Source: JAJFIE01 sp964344255 (GTDB lineage: Bacteria > Pseudomonadota > Alphaproteobacteria > Rhodospirillales > Casp-alpha2). Taken from it: 64,000 nt of DNA. Below the pieces are notes generated by a model, which ran no database searches, had not been told where the DNA came from, and saw only the letters and a list, made by a program, of their open reading frames with translations. Below are positions 8,792 to 17,373 of the stretch, in pieces. The stretch lies in assembly GCA_964344255.1 (NCBI GenBank), contig CAYFMQ010000001.1, positions 248,001-312,000 of the forward strand, in the 5' to 3' direction. The position numbers and the translations under genes are program-made. Each line of letters starts with the position of its first letter. Positions within the stretch are counted from its first letter, which is position 1.

Positions 8792-9766
8792 TTACATCAA
8801 GCCTGCTTCCTTATAGTAACGGGCAGCACCTTCATGCAGCGGTGCCGAAAGTCCGTCAGAGATCATTTCTTCTTTTTTCAGGACCTTGAAAGCCGGGTGG
8901 AGCTTCTTGAAGTCCTCGAAGTTCTCGAAAACAGCCTTGACGACCTCATAAACCACATCGGCGCTCAAAGCCGTTGATGCTACAAACGTCGCACCAACAC
9001 CAAACGTCTTGGTGTCGCTGTCATTGCCACGGTACATACCGCCAGGAATGGTGGCCGTACGGTAGTAATCATTGTCCGCAACCAGCTTATCGACTGCAGA
9101 GCCGGTAACATTCACCAGGACGCTGTCACATGACGTCGTTGCTTCCTTGATGGAGCCGGACGGGTGGCCGACGGTGAAGACCATGGCGTCGATCTTGTTG
9201 TCGCACAAAGCGGCGGATTGCTCAGCCGATTTGAGTTCCGAAGCCAAGGCGAAAGTGTCGTTGGTCCAACCCAAAGCCCCCATCAGGACTTCCATGGTGC
9301 CACGCTGACCGGAACCGGGGTTACCGATATTGACACGCTTGCCTTGCAGGTCTTCGAAATTCGTGACGCCTGCATCAGCCCGGGCGACAACCGTAAAGGG
9401 TTCCGGATGCACTGAGAAGACGGCCCGCAGGTCCTTGAAAGCACCTGCATCAGCAAACTTGGATGAACCGTTATAGGCATGGAACTGCCAATCGGATTGG
9501 GCGACGCCCATATCCAGTTCACCGGCCTTGATGGTGTTGATGTTGTAGACGGATCCGCCCGTGCTTTCCACGGAACAACGAATACCGTGTTCTTTACGGC
9601 CCTTGTTTACCAAACGGCAGATTGCGCCACCCGTCGGGTAGTAAACGCCGGTAACGCCGCCGGTACCGATGGTAATGAACTGCTGATCAGCAGCCTCCAC
9701 CGCGCTTCCGGCCAAAGCAACACCGACGAATGCCGCTGCTGCGTATAGTACTTTCTTGAATGCCAT
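8792..9766 (-). CDS. TRAP transporter solute-binding protein, TAXI family
   Basis: A 324-residue periplasmic binding protein with a Sec signal peptide (MAFKKVLYAAAAFVGVALAGSAVEA, cleavage near residue 25). The family signature is at once visible: QFITIGTGGVTGVYYPTGGAICRLVNKGR, then STGGSVYNINTIKAGELDMGVAQSDW and LQGKRVNIGNPGSGQRGTMEVL. TAXI proteins deliver solute to fused TRAP permeases; known ligands include glutamate-like compounds, but ligands are mostly unknown. AAAGGAGAGG stands before the ATG. The gene is 51 bp downstream of the BKACE gene and is followed by a strong terminator before its permease, so it should be the most abundant product of the operon. Confidence 0.93.
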   Translation of the reverse strand: MAFKKVLYAAAAFVGVALAGSAVEAADQQFITIGTGGVTGVYYPTGGAICRLVNKGRKEHGIRCSVESTGGSVYNINTIKAGELDMGVAQSDWQFHAYNGSSKFADAGAFKDLRAVFSVHPEPFTVVARADAGVTNFEDLQGKRVNIGNPGSGQRGTMEVLMGALGWTNDTFALASELKSAEQSAALCDNKIDAMVFTVGHPSGSIKEATTSCDSVLVNVTGSAVDKLVADNDYYRTATIPGGMYRGNDSDTKTFGVGATFVASTALSADVVYEVVKAVFENFEDFKKLHPAFKVLKKEEMISDGLSAPLHEGAARYYKEAGLM

Positions 9767-9817
9767 GATGCCTCTCCTTTTCTCCTGGCAAAATGAAACG
9801 GTTAATAATGAAACGAG

Positions 9818-10744
9818 CTATTGCTTCCCCTGGAGTGGGTTAAACTGCGGCAAGGTAACAGCCGGGCGTGCAAGGATTTCTCTTGCCTGTGCAGCCGTGG
9901 CGACGGATCGGGCCAACAGGTCCGCACCGTCATGTACCTGACGCACAAGTGCCGCATTTCCGGGCGCCAGGGATCCGTCGTTAAGATAAAGGTTGTTTTC
10001 CATGCCGACGCGAGCGTGACCGCCCAGCCCGGCAGCAATCAGGGCACAGGCCCCTTCAAGCGGGCCGAAGGCGCAAACGCTCCAGTGCCAATCCGCACAG
10101 ACGTCGCGCGCCGCGTCGATAAACTCAAGCAAATCAGAAGGTTGGGATCTTTGATCCTTCGCATACCGGCCCAGCACATATAGGACGGACACGACGTCGC
10201 CGGGAATGATCCCCCGTGACCTTAAATCGGCGAAACGCCTGACATCGGCGCCATCATAAAGAATATACTGAACGGCGATATTTTCCTTTTCGGCCCAGGC
10301 ATAGAAGTCGGCTGCAGCCTGTTCGGAACCGGTATCCGGAACAAGCTCCCGGATCGCCGTTGAAACGGCTTCAGGACAAACATCCCTGACCATCTCCATC
10401 TGCTCATCGGCAGTATAAATTCCGACAGCTTCCGTCGTCACCTGGATGATTAAATCATCGCCGACGGCAGCGCGAACTGCGGCGATGGCATCCCGGTATA
10501 GACCGGCGTCCAGCGAATGCCGCCCCTCCCTATCCCGCACATGCAGGTGGATCATGGCAGCACCGGCTTCATGGCACTGGGCCGCTTCCCGGGCGCACTC
10601 CTCAGCCGTCATCGGTAACGAGGCATGATCCGCCTTGGTTCGCCTCGCCCCATTGGGCGCAACGGCTATGATCAGGGGCGTCCATGCCTGCTCCGTCTGC
10701 GGGGAGACAGAATCCATCGCCACAGGTGCATTCAGCGCACTCAT
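9818..10744 (-). CDS. BKACE family beta-keto acid cleavage enzyme (Kce-like, DUF849)
   Basis: A 308-residue TIM-barrel protein of the BKACE family. Metal-binding His66 and His68 lie in MIHLHVRD, the PLIIAVAPNGARR strand is the family's start, and GLGGHARVGMENNLYL near the C-terminus carries the third metal ligand (Glu). The first studied member, Kce, condenses 3-keto-5-aminohexanoate with acetyl-CoA and yields acetoacetate plus an acyl-CoA; other members use different beta-keto acids. The start ATG overlaps the aminotransferase stop (ATGA), so the two are translationally coupled, which suggests that the aminotransferase makes the beta-keto acid that this enzyme cleaves. The substrate itself is not known. 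Confidence 0.92.
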   Translation of the reverse strand: MSALNAPVAMDSVSPQTEQAWTPLIIAVAPNGARRTKADHASLPMTAEECAREAAQCHEAGAAMIHLHVRDREGRHSLDAGLYRDAIAAVRAAVGDDLIIQVTTEAVGIYTADEQMEMVRDVCPEAVSTAIRELVPDTGSEQAAADFYAWAEKENIAVQYILYDGADVRRFADLRSRGIIPGDVVSVLYVLGRYAKDQRSQPSDLLEFIDAARDVCADWHWSVCAFGPLEGACALIAAGLGGHARVGMENNLYLNDGSLAPGNAALVRQVHDGADLLARSVATAAQAREILARPAVTLPQFNPLQGKQ

Positions 10745-12075
10745 TGACCAACCTCTTTCAGGGCGGCTTCTATGGAATCGCCCACCCGGCTGGCGATTTC
10801 ACGAACCTCGTCCGATGTAACGATAAATGGCGGGGCCAGTAATATGTGATTGCCGCGAACGCCGTCGGCGGTTCCCTGTCCCGGATAACAGATCAAACCA
10901 CGATCCATGGCTAGATGCTTGATGGCATCATGCAGCTTCAGTCCCGGATCGAACGTCTCTTTGGTCGCCCTGTCCGCGACAAGTTCGACGCCCCAGAACA
11001 ATCCCCGTCCCCTGATCTCCCCCAAGTAAGGCTGATTGCCCAATCGTTCAGTTAGGGCCTGCTGGAATACGCTCCCCTGCATACGTACGTTCTCCAGCAG
11101 GCCCCTCTCCCTGATGGCTCGTTGCACGGCCAGTGCCGCTGCACAGGCTGTCGGGTGCCCCATGTAAGTGTGGCTATGGCGGAACGCGCCGGAACCGTCG
11201 CGAATTGCCTTGTAGATCGCATCAGACACCATAACCGCGCCGATTGGCTGATAACCGCCGCCAAGCCCCTTTGCTATGGTGATCAGATCGGGCGCCATAC
11301 CTTCCTGTTCACAGGCGAAGGTCGTACCTGTTCGGCCCATGCCGCTCATGACCTCGTCCAGGATCAACAGGATGTCGTAGGCATCGCAGATTTCCCTGAT
11401 CCGTGCGAAATAACCTTTAACAGGAGTTATGACCCCGGCTGCGGCGCCGCCCACCGTTTCCGCAACAAAGGCACAGACTTTTTCAGGGCCGACTTTGAGA
11501 ATTTCCGCCTCGAGCTCATTGGCGACACGGAGCCCGTACTCCTCCTCGCTCTCGTTATCCAGTTTGTAGCGATAGCTGTAACAGGGTGAGATATGGGAAG
11601 CCGGCATAAGAAGCGGCTCTACAGCAGAGCGGCGGTACTTGCTGGAGCCGACGGAAAGCGCCGCCAGCGTGTTGCCGTGATAGCTCTGCCTGCGGGCGAT
11701 GAAATGGGTTCGGTTTTCCTCACCCTTTTCGACATAATACTGGCGCGCCATGAGCAGCGCCGCCTCAACCGCCTCCGAACCGCCGGATACGAAATAAGCC
11801 ATCTCGATACCTTCGGGCGCTGCATCGATCAGCAAGTCGGCTAACTCTTCCGCCGGCTGGGAGGAAAAGAAGCTCGTATGGGCAAAGGAAATTGCCTCGA
11901 CCTGGTCCTTGATCGCCTGGATCACATCCGGGTCGGAATGTCCCAGGCAGGACACCGCCGCACCACCTGATGCATCCATATAGCGTTTCCCTTCGGCATC
12001 CACGATATGGATACCGTCACCCTTGACGGCGATCGGCAACCCGGAACGGGGCGAACGGTGGAATACATGCGTCAT
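10741..12075 (-). CDS. Class III (omega-amino acid type) PLP aminotransferase
   Basis: From the ATG at 12075 the product has 444 residues. It is a fold-type I class III aminotransferase: FVSGGSEAVEAALLMARQYY is the PLP-phosphate region, SYHGNTLAALSVGSS the next motif, LLILDEVMSGMGRTG (D240, E241) binds the PLP ring nitrogen, and K269 in DLITIAKGLGGGYQPIGA forms the Schiff base. Such enzymes move the amino group of beta-, gamma- or omega-amino acids to pyruvate or 2-oxoglutarate. The frame is open upstream to 12129, but the 12075 start overlaps the rpiR stop as ATGA and begins at the conserved region. Coupled to BKACE downstream. Confidence 0.93.
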   Translation of the reverse strand: MTHVFHRSPRSGLPIAVKGDGIHIVDAEGKRYMDASGGAAVSCLGHSDPDVIQAIKDQVEAISFAHTSFFSSQPAEELADLLIDAAPEGIEMAYFVSGGSEAVEAALLMARQYYVEKGEENRTHFIARRQSYHGNTLAALSVGSSKYRRSAVEPLLMPASHISPCYSYRYKLDNESEEEYGLRVANELEAEILKVGPEKVCAFVAETVGGAAAGVITPVKGYFARIREICDAYDILLILDEVMSGMGRTGTTFACEQEGMAPDLITIAKGLGGGYQPIGAVMVSDAIYKAIRDGSGAFRHSHTYMGHPTACAAALAVQRAIRERGLLENVRMQGSVFQQALTERLGNQPYLGEIRGRGLFWGVELVADRATKETFDPGLKLHDAIKHLAMDRGLICYPGQGTADGVRGNHILLAPPFIVTSDEVREIASRVGDSIEAALKEVGQ

Positions 12076-13001
12076 GGCGATTTTCTTTCTATCGGACGGC
12101 GATGGCGTCCCAAGCGTTTGGAGATCCAATAAGCGTTAAAGGTTTCAAGTTGCCGTTCCGTTTCATCAATGGCTTCCAGCGTTTTTGTGCCGCCCTCGGC
12201 AACCATGACCGCCAGCAGTCCCTGCACCAACGTTATCGCAGAGGTAATGGACGGGAAAAATGACGGACTTGTCAGCGTGAGAAGAAGAATTTCGTTTGCC
12301 ACCTCCGCCAGGGGCGACACCCGGCTGTCGGTCACCGCAATGACCGTTGCATCATGGGCCTTTGCATAACTAACTGCCTGAACGGTTTCTCGGGAATAGG
12401 GCTCAAAGCTGATCGCCAGGACAACGTCGTTACCGTTAACGGCGCGCAGATCATCTGAAAAAGCACCACCCTGGCCGTCAAGAAGCACGCCGTTATCGCC
12501 AAACATCCGATAAGAATAATGAAAGGCGTAGGCAACCGGATAGCAGCTTCTGAGGCCAAGGATGAAGACCCTGCCGGCTGCTGAAAGGAGCTTTGCGCAG
12601 CGAACCAAAGTGTCCGGCCCATTCGCATCGAAAGTCGATTGCAGATTGGCAAAATCCGTTTCAAGAAGATCCCGCAGAAGCTGAGCTTCTTTTATGTCAT
12701 CACCGCCTCGGGCCTGGAGATCCTTCGCACGGTCCAGATAGCCGCCGGGTCGCCCCCTGAGATGTTGCTGAAACGGTTCCTGAAAATCATTGAAGCTTTC
12801 AAAGTCAAAAGACTTGGCCAGTCTGACCATGGTCGATGGCTGGACTCCGGCACGTCCGGCAAGGCGGCGCATAGATAGCAATGCAACGTCTTCCGGGTAA
12901 TCCAGAACATGTCGTGCCGCTTGACGCAACTGCGGACTGAGCGTCGAAAATGAGTCAGCTATATGCTGGCTGAGTGTCTGATAATCCATGGTCATTGCCA
13001 T
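12072..13001 (-). CDS. MurR/RpiR family transcriptional regulator
   Basis: A 309-residue regulator with an N-terminal winged/HTH_6 domain (ALLSMRRLAGRAGVQPSTMVRLAKSFDFESFNDFQ, residues about 35-75) and a C-terminal SIS domain (RVFILGLRSCYPVAYAFHYSYRMFG to ISFEPYSRETVQAVSYAKAHDATVIAVTDSRVSPLAE), the normal RpiR build. SIS domains here sense phosphosugars or other small acids. It is the first gene of the minus-strand operon and overlaps the aminotransferase gene by 4 bp, so it most likely controls the operon and itself. Three in-frame ATGs (13001, 12995, 12989) compete; none has a good Shine-Dalgarno, and a perfect hairpin abuts the first one. Confidence 0.92.
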   Translation of the reverse strand: MAMTMDYQTLSQHIADSFSTLSPQLRQAARHVLDYPEDVALLSMRRLAGRAGVQPSTMVRLAKSFDFESFNDFQEPFQQHLRGRPGGYLDRAKDLQARGGDDIKEAQLLRDLLETDFANLQSTFDANGPDTLVRCAKLLSAAGRVFILGLRSCYPVAYAFHYSYRMFGDNGVLLDGQGGAFSDDLRAVNGNDVVLAISFEPYSRETVQAVSYAKAHDATVIAVTDSRVSPLAEVANEILLLTLTSPSFFPSITSAITLVQGLLAVMVAEGGTKTLEAIDETERQLETFNAYWISKRLGRHRRPIERKSP

Positions 13002-13002
13002 G

Positions 13003-13026
13003 AGAAACAGGCTTGCGCCTGTTTCT
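13003..13026 (-). promoter_or_regulatory. Perfect inverted repeat abutting the rpiR start codon
   Basis: AGAAACAGGC (13003-13012) and GCCTGTTTCT (13017-13026) form a 10-bp perfect inverted repeat with a 4-nt loop. It begins 1 base before the ATG at 13001. It could be an operator bound by RpiR or an mRNA hairpin limiting translation. TGAAACA is also repeated directly at 13062 and 13101 further upstream. Confidence 0.5.
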
Positions 13027-13222
13027 GCTCTCCCTGTTTGGAAGGAGTGTAAACCAAGTCCTGAAACAAATGCAACAAAATGATACAGATTGTTCTATTT
13101 TGAAACATTCGATTCTTTTTCTGGATTTAGCAACCGTGAAGAACTCATCCAAAACCAGATGATTGCAGTGCGGAGAACCGGTCGTTACGATGCATCCAAA
13201 CTAATAACCCTAAGGCAGCCCA

Positions 13223-13741
13223 ATGGACCTGAAAGAACATATTCGAAGCATTCCCGATTTCCCGAAACCGGGGATCAATTTCTATGATATCTCCACGCTT
13301 CTATCTCACCCCGATGCCTGGCAAGTCGCCATGGGAAGGCTTGCCAAGATAGTGAGCCGACACCAGCCGGATGTCCTTGCCGGCGTCGAATCCCGCGGCT
13401 TCCTCGTCGCTGCGCCATTGGCCCTGAAACTGGGGCTGGGATTCACCATGGTCCGCAAGAAAGGGAAACTCCCAGGTGAGGTCATTAGTTACGAATACGA
13501 TCTTGAGTACGGTTCGGACATAATTGAAATCCAGACGGATGCCGTATCGCCGGGTGACAAAGTTGTCGTATTGGATGACCTTCTGGCCACCGGCGGCACC
13601 ATGGGCGCATCGCTCGAACTTTTCAACCGGGCCGGCGCAACAGTCGTAGGAACAGCCTGCATCATTGAACTAACCTTTCTTAATGGCAGGGATCGGCTCA
13701 ATGGCGTTCCATTCGATGCTCTGATGGCATATGACGATTAG
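13223..13741 (+). CDS. apt: Adenine phosphoribosyltransferase
   Basis: A 172-residue type I phosphoribosyltransferase of normal Apt length. MDLKEHIRSIPDFPKPGINFYDIS is the typical Apt start, SRGFLVAAPLALKLGLGFTMVRKKGKLPGE the Apt-specific core, and VVVLDDLLATGGTMGAS (D118-D119) the PRPP-binding loop. It salvages adenine to AMP with PRPP in the cytoplasm. The start ATG at 13223 fits the family N-terminus. It is transcribed away from rpiR and ends 6 bp before the end of mutY, with no room for a terminator. Confidence 0.96.
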   Translation: MDLKEHIRSIPDFPKPGINFYDISTLLSHPDAWQVAMGRLAKIVSRHQPDVLAGVESRGFLVAAPLALKLGLGFTMVRKKGKLPGEVISYEYDLEYGSDIIEIQTDAVSPGDKVVVLDDLLATGGTMGASLELFNRAGATVVGTACIIELTFLNGRDRLNGVPFDALMAYDD

Positions 13742-13747
13742 TGTAAT

Positions 13748-14833
13748 CTAACCCTTGATCGTTTGATTGCTGACAAGGGAGGCGACTTTTTTCATGACCG
13801 TGGGCAACGCCTGGCGGTGGAAATCTTCAGGCCTGCTCCAGACACCGTTACTCGGCGGGATTGTCGTTGTTTCCGGCAACCGGACCGCCATGACGTCCAG
13901 CACCAGATGAAAATGGGTGAAGGTGTGGCGGATACTTCCGTTCACTGTCTGCCACGCGATTTTTTGCTGCCCGTTTAAGAGTTGAAAAGACGAAGCCGCT
14001 TCATGCCTGTCCCATGGCTCCGCGCGCCATTCCGTCGAAGGAAATTCCATCATGCCACCGAGCAATCCTTTTTCCGCACGCTTACCCAACAGGACGCGCC
14101 CTTCAGGGTCGACAACCCAAAAGACTGTCCCGTAACGAATTGGCTTTTCCTTCTTGGGCTTTTTCACGGGGAAACGTTCCGGATCACCGAGGTCGATTGC
14201 CCGGCAGGCGCTATGCCAGGGGCAAGCGCCGCATGAAGGATTACGAGGCGTGCAAACCATAGCCCCCAGGTCCATCATAGCCTGGGCGAAGTCACTCGGC
14301 CTGTCAGGTGGTACCAGCTCCATAACCGAATCCCTGATCGCGGCCTTTCCTTCCGGCATGGTTCTCTCAATGCCGTTCAGGCGGCTTATGACGCGGATAA
14401 TGTTGCCGTCAACGGGCGCAGAAACCTGCCCGAACGCGATAGCCGCAATGGCCGCCGCCGTGTAATCGCCGATCCCGGGCAGGGCCCGCAAGGCAGCTTC
14501 ATTCGCGGGTATCGTTCCGCCATGGCCACGGACGACAGCAACGGCGCAAGCATGAAGGTTTCTCGCCCGAGCGTAGTAACCCAGCCCTTGCCATTCATGC
14601 AGCACCTCATCGAGTTCTGCCTTGGCCAAGGCATCTATACTTGGCCATCGTTTCAGGAAGGCCTGAAATCGCGGAGTCACCGTCGCAACCGTCGTCTGCT
14701 GCAACATGATTTCGGAAAGCCAGACATGATAGGGATCAGGCTTGTTACCGGGCGCACTCCGCCACGGCAGGTTACGGCGGTTTTTATCGTACCACGCCAA
14801 CAGATCGCGCGTTGTTTTTCTGGTTTTCCCCAT
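13748..14833 (-). CDS. mutY: A/G-specific adenine glycosylase MutY
   Basis: A 361-residue MutY with all marks of the family: catalytic Glu41 in WLSEIMLQQT, the helix-hairpin-helix LPGIGDYTAAAIAAIAFG (118-135), catalytic Asp142 in PVDGNIIRV, and a [4Fe-4S] cluster motif C194-X6-C201-X2-C204-X5-C210. The C-terminal NUDIX-like domain that recognises 8-oxoG follows (YGTVFWVVDPEGRVLLGKRAEKGLLGGMMEFP). It removes adenine mispaired with 8-oxoguanine. It is divergent from the dciA-like gene, 83 bp away, as in many alphaproteobacteria. Confidence 0.96.
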   Translation of the reverse strand: MGKTRKTTRDLLAWYDKNRRNLPWRSAPGNKPDPYHVWLSEIMLQQTTVATVTPRFQAFLKRWPSIDALAKAELDEVLHEWQGLGYYARARNLHACAVAVVRGHGGTIPANEAALRALPGIGDYTAAAIAAIAFGQVSAPVDGNIIRVISRLNGIERTMPEGKAAIRDSVMELVPPDRPSDFAQAMMDLGAMVCTPRNPSCGACPWHSACRAIDLGDPERFPVKKPKKEKPIRYGTVFWVVDPEGRVLLGKRAEKGLLGGMMEFPSTEWRAEPWDRHEAASSFQLLNGQQKIAWQTVNGSIRHTFTHFHLVLDVMAVRLPETTTIPPSNGVWSRPEDFHRQALPTVMKKVASLVSNQTIKG

Positions 14834-14916
14834 TGAGATTACCGCCTTCTCTTGCTCTCTTATAAACAGGAGCCTACCATTCGACGCCAGTGTGATAAAC
14901 GCTCATAGCGGGACCC

Positions 14917-15486
14917 ATGACCGGATCAGATACCACAGACACTGCTGATGATGACGCTATCCGTGAAATGGATGGGAAATCTGCGCGGACGGATAGCAAG
15001 ACGGTCATCCGCGGCGGCAAGGCTACGTCTATCGGACAGCAGATCAGCCGCCTGACAAAACAGGCATTCGGCAAACGCGGTTTCTCCGACGGCGCCATTA
15101 TCACCGAATGGCCATCGGTCATCGGCGAACAGCTCGCGGAACTATCCGAACCGGAACGCATCACCTATCCCCAGGGGAAAAGAGCCGGCGGAACATTGCA
15201 TCTGCGTATCGCCAGTGGCTCCATCGCCGTGGAACTCCAGCATTTGGAACCGTTGCTGATTGAGCGGATCAACAGCCATTTCGGCTACAAGGCGGTCGAG
15301 AAAATTCGCCTAATCCAGGCGCCGTTGTCAAAACCTGTCCGCAAGGACGCCGATGATGATCGTCAACCTCTGGATGAAAACAAGCGCAAACAGATCAATC
15401 AGATCCTGGGCGATGTGGATGATCCCGAAATGCACGCAGCGCTTGAACGCCTGGCTCAGGCGGTGCTCAGCCGACGCCCGGATTAA
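14917..15486 (+). CDS. DUF721 family protein (DciA-like)
   Basis: A 189-residue DUF721 protein. The N-terminal 35 residues are polar and likely disordered; then comes the conserved core (ISRLTKQAFGKRGFSDGAIITEWPSVIGEQLAELSEPERITYP ... GGTLHLRIASGSIAVELQHLEPLLIERINSHFGYKAVEKIRLIQAP). DUF721 proteins include DciA, the ancestral loader of the DnaB replicative helicase. The place between mutY and dsbA/smc is the usual alphaproteobacterial one. Whether this member loads helicase is inferred from family only. It ends 9 bp from the end of the convergent ureohydrolase gene. Confidence 0.85.
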   Translation: MTGSDTTDTADDDAIREMDGKSARTDSKTVIRGGKATSIGQQISRLTKQAFGKRGFSDGAIITEWPSVIGEQLAELSEPERITYPQGKRAGGTLHLRIASGSIAVELQHLEPLLIERINSHFGYKAVEKIRLIQAPLSKPVRKDADDDRQPLDENKRKQINQILGDVDDPEMHAALERLAQAVLSRRPD

Positions 15487-15495
15487 TCCGTCACA

Positions 15496-16461
15496 TCAGT
15501 CAAAGTAACCGGCCCTTACGGCAGCGCCGATATACATCAACACCATCCGACCGGCGATACCGCAAGTAACACCGCCCAGATCGTATTTGGGAGCAATTTC
15601 GTTCAGGTCCATGCCGACCAGTTTTCCCTTGGACACCAGCCCCTGAACAAGGGTGCGCATATGGTGATAAAGCAGACCGCCCGGCGTTCGCGCCATGACA
15701 GCCGGCGCAATACCCGGATCCAGGCCGTCCAGATCGACCGTCAGATAATAGTGTCCGCCATCAGGAATCCGATCCAGAACCGCCTGCATGCCGGTTTCGT
15801 GGATCTCATGGGCTGTGACGATGGTGGAGCCGTAAGCCAGCGCAGCCTCGACCTCTTCCGTCCTGGCGCTGCCGGAAGAGCGAATGCCTAGCTGATAGAT
15901 ATTGCCAATGTGATCCATCTCGGATGCCCGGCGGATCGGGCTTGAATACCCTTCCCTGACCCCATTGACGTTATCACGCCAGTCGATATGGGCATCGACC
16001 TGGATCAGCGTTATGGTTTCCCCGATATCGTCCAGCGCCCGCATAACCGGGATGGGAATGCCATGGTCACCGCCAAAAACAACCGGCAGGGCGCCCGCTG
16101 CAAGAATTTTTCGTACCGTCGCCTCCGCCCGGGGATAATGAAGGCCAAGCTCCTGTGCTTCAGCCGTGATATCACCGACATCTACGACGTTGATGTTTTT
16201 ACCGTCAAACAAGGTGCCACCGATATCAAAGTCATAATGATCCAGGCCCATGATGATGTTTTCCGATTCTCGCCGAATGGCGGTTGGCGCATTGGTCTGG
16301 TCGTTGGTAACTTCATCAATGTTGTAAGGATCACCGTAAGGAATCCCGAGGATTGCCACATGCGCGCCCATGTCGCCCAGAGAATCAGGATCTTCACACA
16401 GGGGAAAATCCATAAAAGTCTGAAAAGTGCGCCGGGGCGGCTGGATTGGTGATGTTGTCAT
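15496..16461 (-). CDS. Ureohydrolase (arginase/agmatinase family)
   Basis: From the ATG at 16461, preceded by AAGGGAGG, the product has 321 residues; the frame stays open to 16605, but that extension lacks an RBS and does not look like the family. Binuclear Mn ligands are all present: H133 in GGDHGIP, D156/H158/D160 in QVDAHIDW, and D243/D245 in TVDLDGLDP. The family hydrolyses guanidino groups (agmatine, guanidinobutyrate, arginine and others) to urea. The protein lacks the classical arginase SFDVD wording and is nearer to agmatinase-like enzymes. It interrupts the usual dciA-dsbA order and is on the opposite strand. Confidence 0.9.
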   Translation of the reverse strand: MTTSPIQPPRRTFQTFMDFPLCEDPDSLGDMGAHVAILGIPYGDPYNIDEVTNDQTNAPTAIRRESENIIMGLDHYDFDIGGTLFDGKNINVVDVGDITAEAQELGLHYPRAEATVRKILAAGALPVVFGGDHGIPIPVMRALDDIGETITLIQVDAHIDWRDNVNGVREGYSSPIRRASEMDHIGNIYQLGIRSSGSARTEEVEAALAYGSTIVTAHEIHETGMQAVLDRIPDGGHYYLTVDLDGLDPGIAPAVMARTPGGLLYHHMRTLVQGLVSKGKLVGMDLNEIAPKYDLGGVTCGIAGRMVLMYIGAAVRAGYFD

Positions 16462-16520
16462 GGCTACCTCCCTTAATTCCCGCTCGGTATTTGGGGGAAA
16501 ATCCGAATATGGCTGTGGAT

Positions 16521-16547
16521 AAACCAGCGCAATTTTGCTGGTTTTTT
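16521..16547 (+). terminator. Terminator-like hairpin in the ureohydrolase/dsbA intergenic region
   Basis: AAACCAGC (16521-16528) and GCTGGTTT (16537-16544) make an 8-bp stem with an 8-nt loop, and the plus strand continues with T to 16547. No plus-strand gene ends here, so it may end a small or antisense transcript, or just be a hairpin in the ureohydrolase leader. Confidence 0.35.
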
Positions 16548-16714
16548 CTCCGTTAAACCCCATAAAGCACGGAAATGTGAACTTGTCGCCATCTGTTCGC
16601 CGCAATTCGCCAACATCGTGCGATTTGAAAAAAATGCCTGTGTGGAAAACATTGGCTCGACTTTGAGCCTCAGGCGGTTCTATAGTTCAACATCTTGTGG
16701 CTAAGGAGGTCACT

Positions 16715-17341
16715 TTGCGTCAATATATACAAGGTCTTGCGTTTACCATACCGCTTCTTTTGCTGGTTGCAGGCTATGTTCAGCCCTCGGCTGCTGAAAT
16801 CCTCGATACCGAGGCGGCCTTGGCTGAACGTGTACTGGGCGATGAAAACGCACCATTGACCATCATTGAATTTTCGTCTCTCGGTTGCCCGCACTGCATG
16901 GCTTTTCACCGCGACACGTTGCCGATGATCAAGAAGGACTACATCGAGACGGGGAAAGTACGTTTGGTTTATCGCGACTTTCCTCTTGGCGCTCGGGCCA
17001 TGGCGGCAGCCATGCTAGCCAGGTGCGCTCCGGAAAAACGTTACTTTGGCATGCTGGAGCTGTTTTTCCAGAAACAGGAAGACTGGTCCCATGCCGAGGA
17101 TGCCGTCGCGTCACTCAGCAAAGTCGCCAAGTTCGGCGGCATGTCCAATGATGATGTCTTAGCCTGTCTGCAAAACCAGGCTTTACTCGACGGTATCCGG
17201 GAACGCGCCGAAGACGCCCAGTTCGAGTTTGAAATTTCATCGACGCCGACCTTTCTTATTGGCGGCGAGGACGGCGATAAGGTCCAGGGTAATTTGGCCA
17301 CGGAAGATTTTCGCGACGTAATAGAAAAAGCGTTAAACTGA
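16715..17341 (+). CDS. DsbA-family periplasmic thiol-disulfide oxidoreductase
   Basis: From the TTG at 16715, which follows AAGGAGG with 6-base spacing, the product has 208 residues; an in-frame GTG at 16697 would overlap the RBS. It has a Sec signal or anchor (residues about 7-27, ending QPSAA) and a thioredoxin-fold domain with the active site CPHC (58-61) in SSLGCPHCMAFH, plus the cis-Pro loop STPTFLIGG. It resembles the BdbD/Com1-type DsbA proteins that oxidise or isomerise exported proteins. It precedes smc by 32 bp, the conserved alphaproteobacterial order. Confidence 0.92.
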   Translation: MRQYIQGLAFTIPLLLLVAGYVQPSAAEILDTEAALAERVLGDENAPLTIIEFSSLGCPHCMAFHRDTLPMIKKDYIETGKVRLVYRDFPLGARAMAAAMLARCAPEKRYFGMLELFFQKQEDWSHAEDAVASLSKVAKFGGMSNDDVLACLQNQALLDGIRERAEDAQFEFEISSTPTFLIGGEDGDKVQGNLATEDFRDVIEKALN

Positions 17342-17373
17342 GCACTGATTTGAAATGAGGGGTTTCAGAAGCC

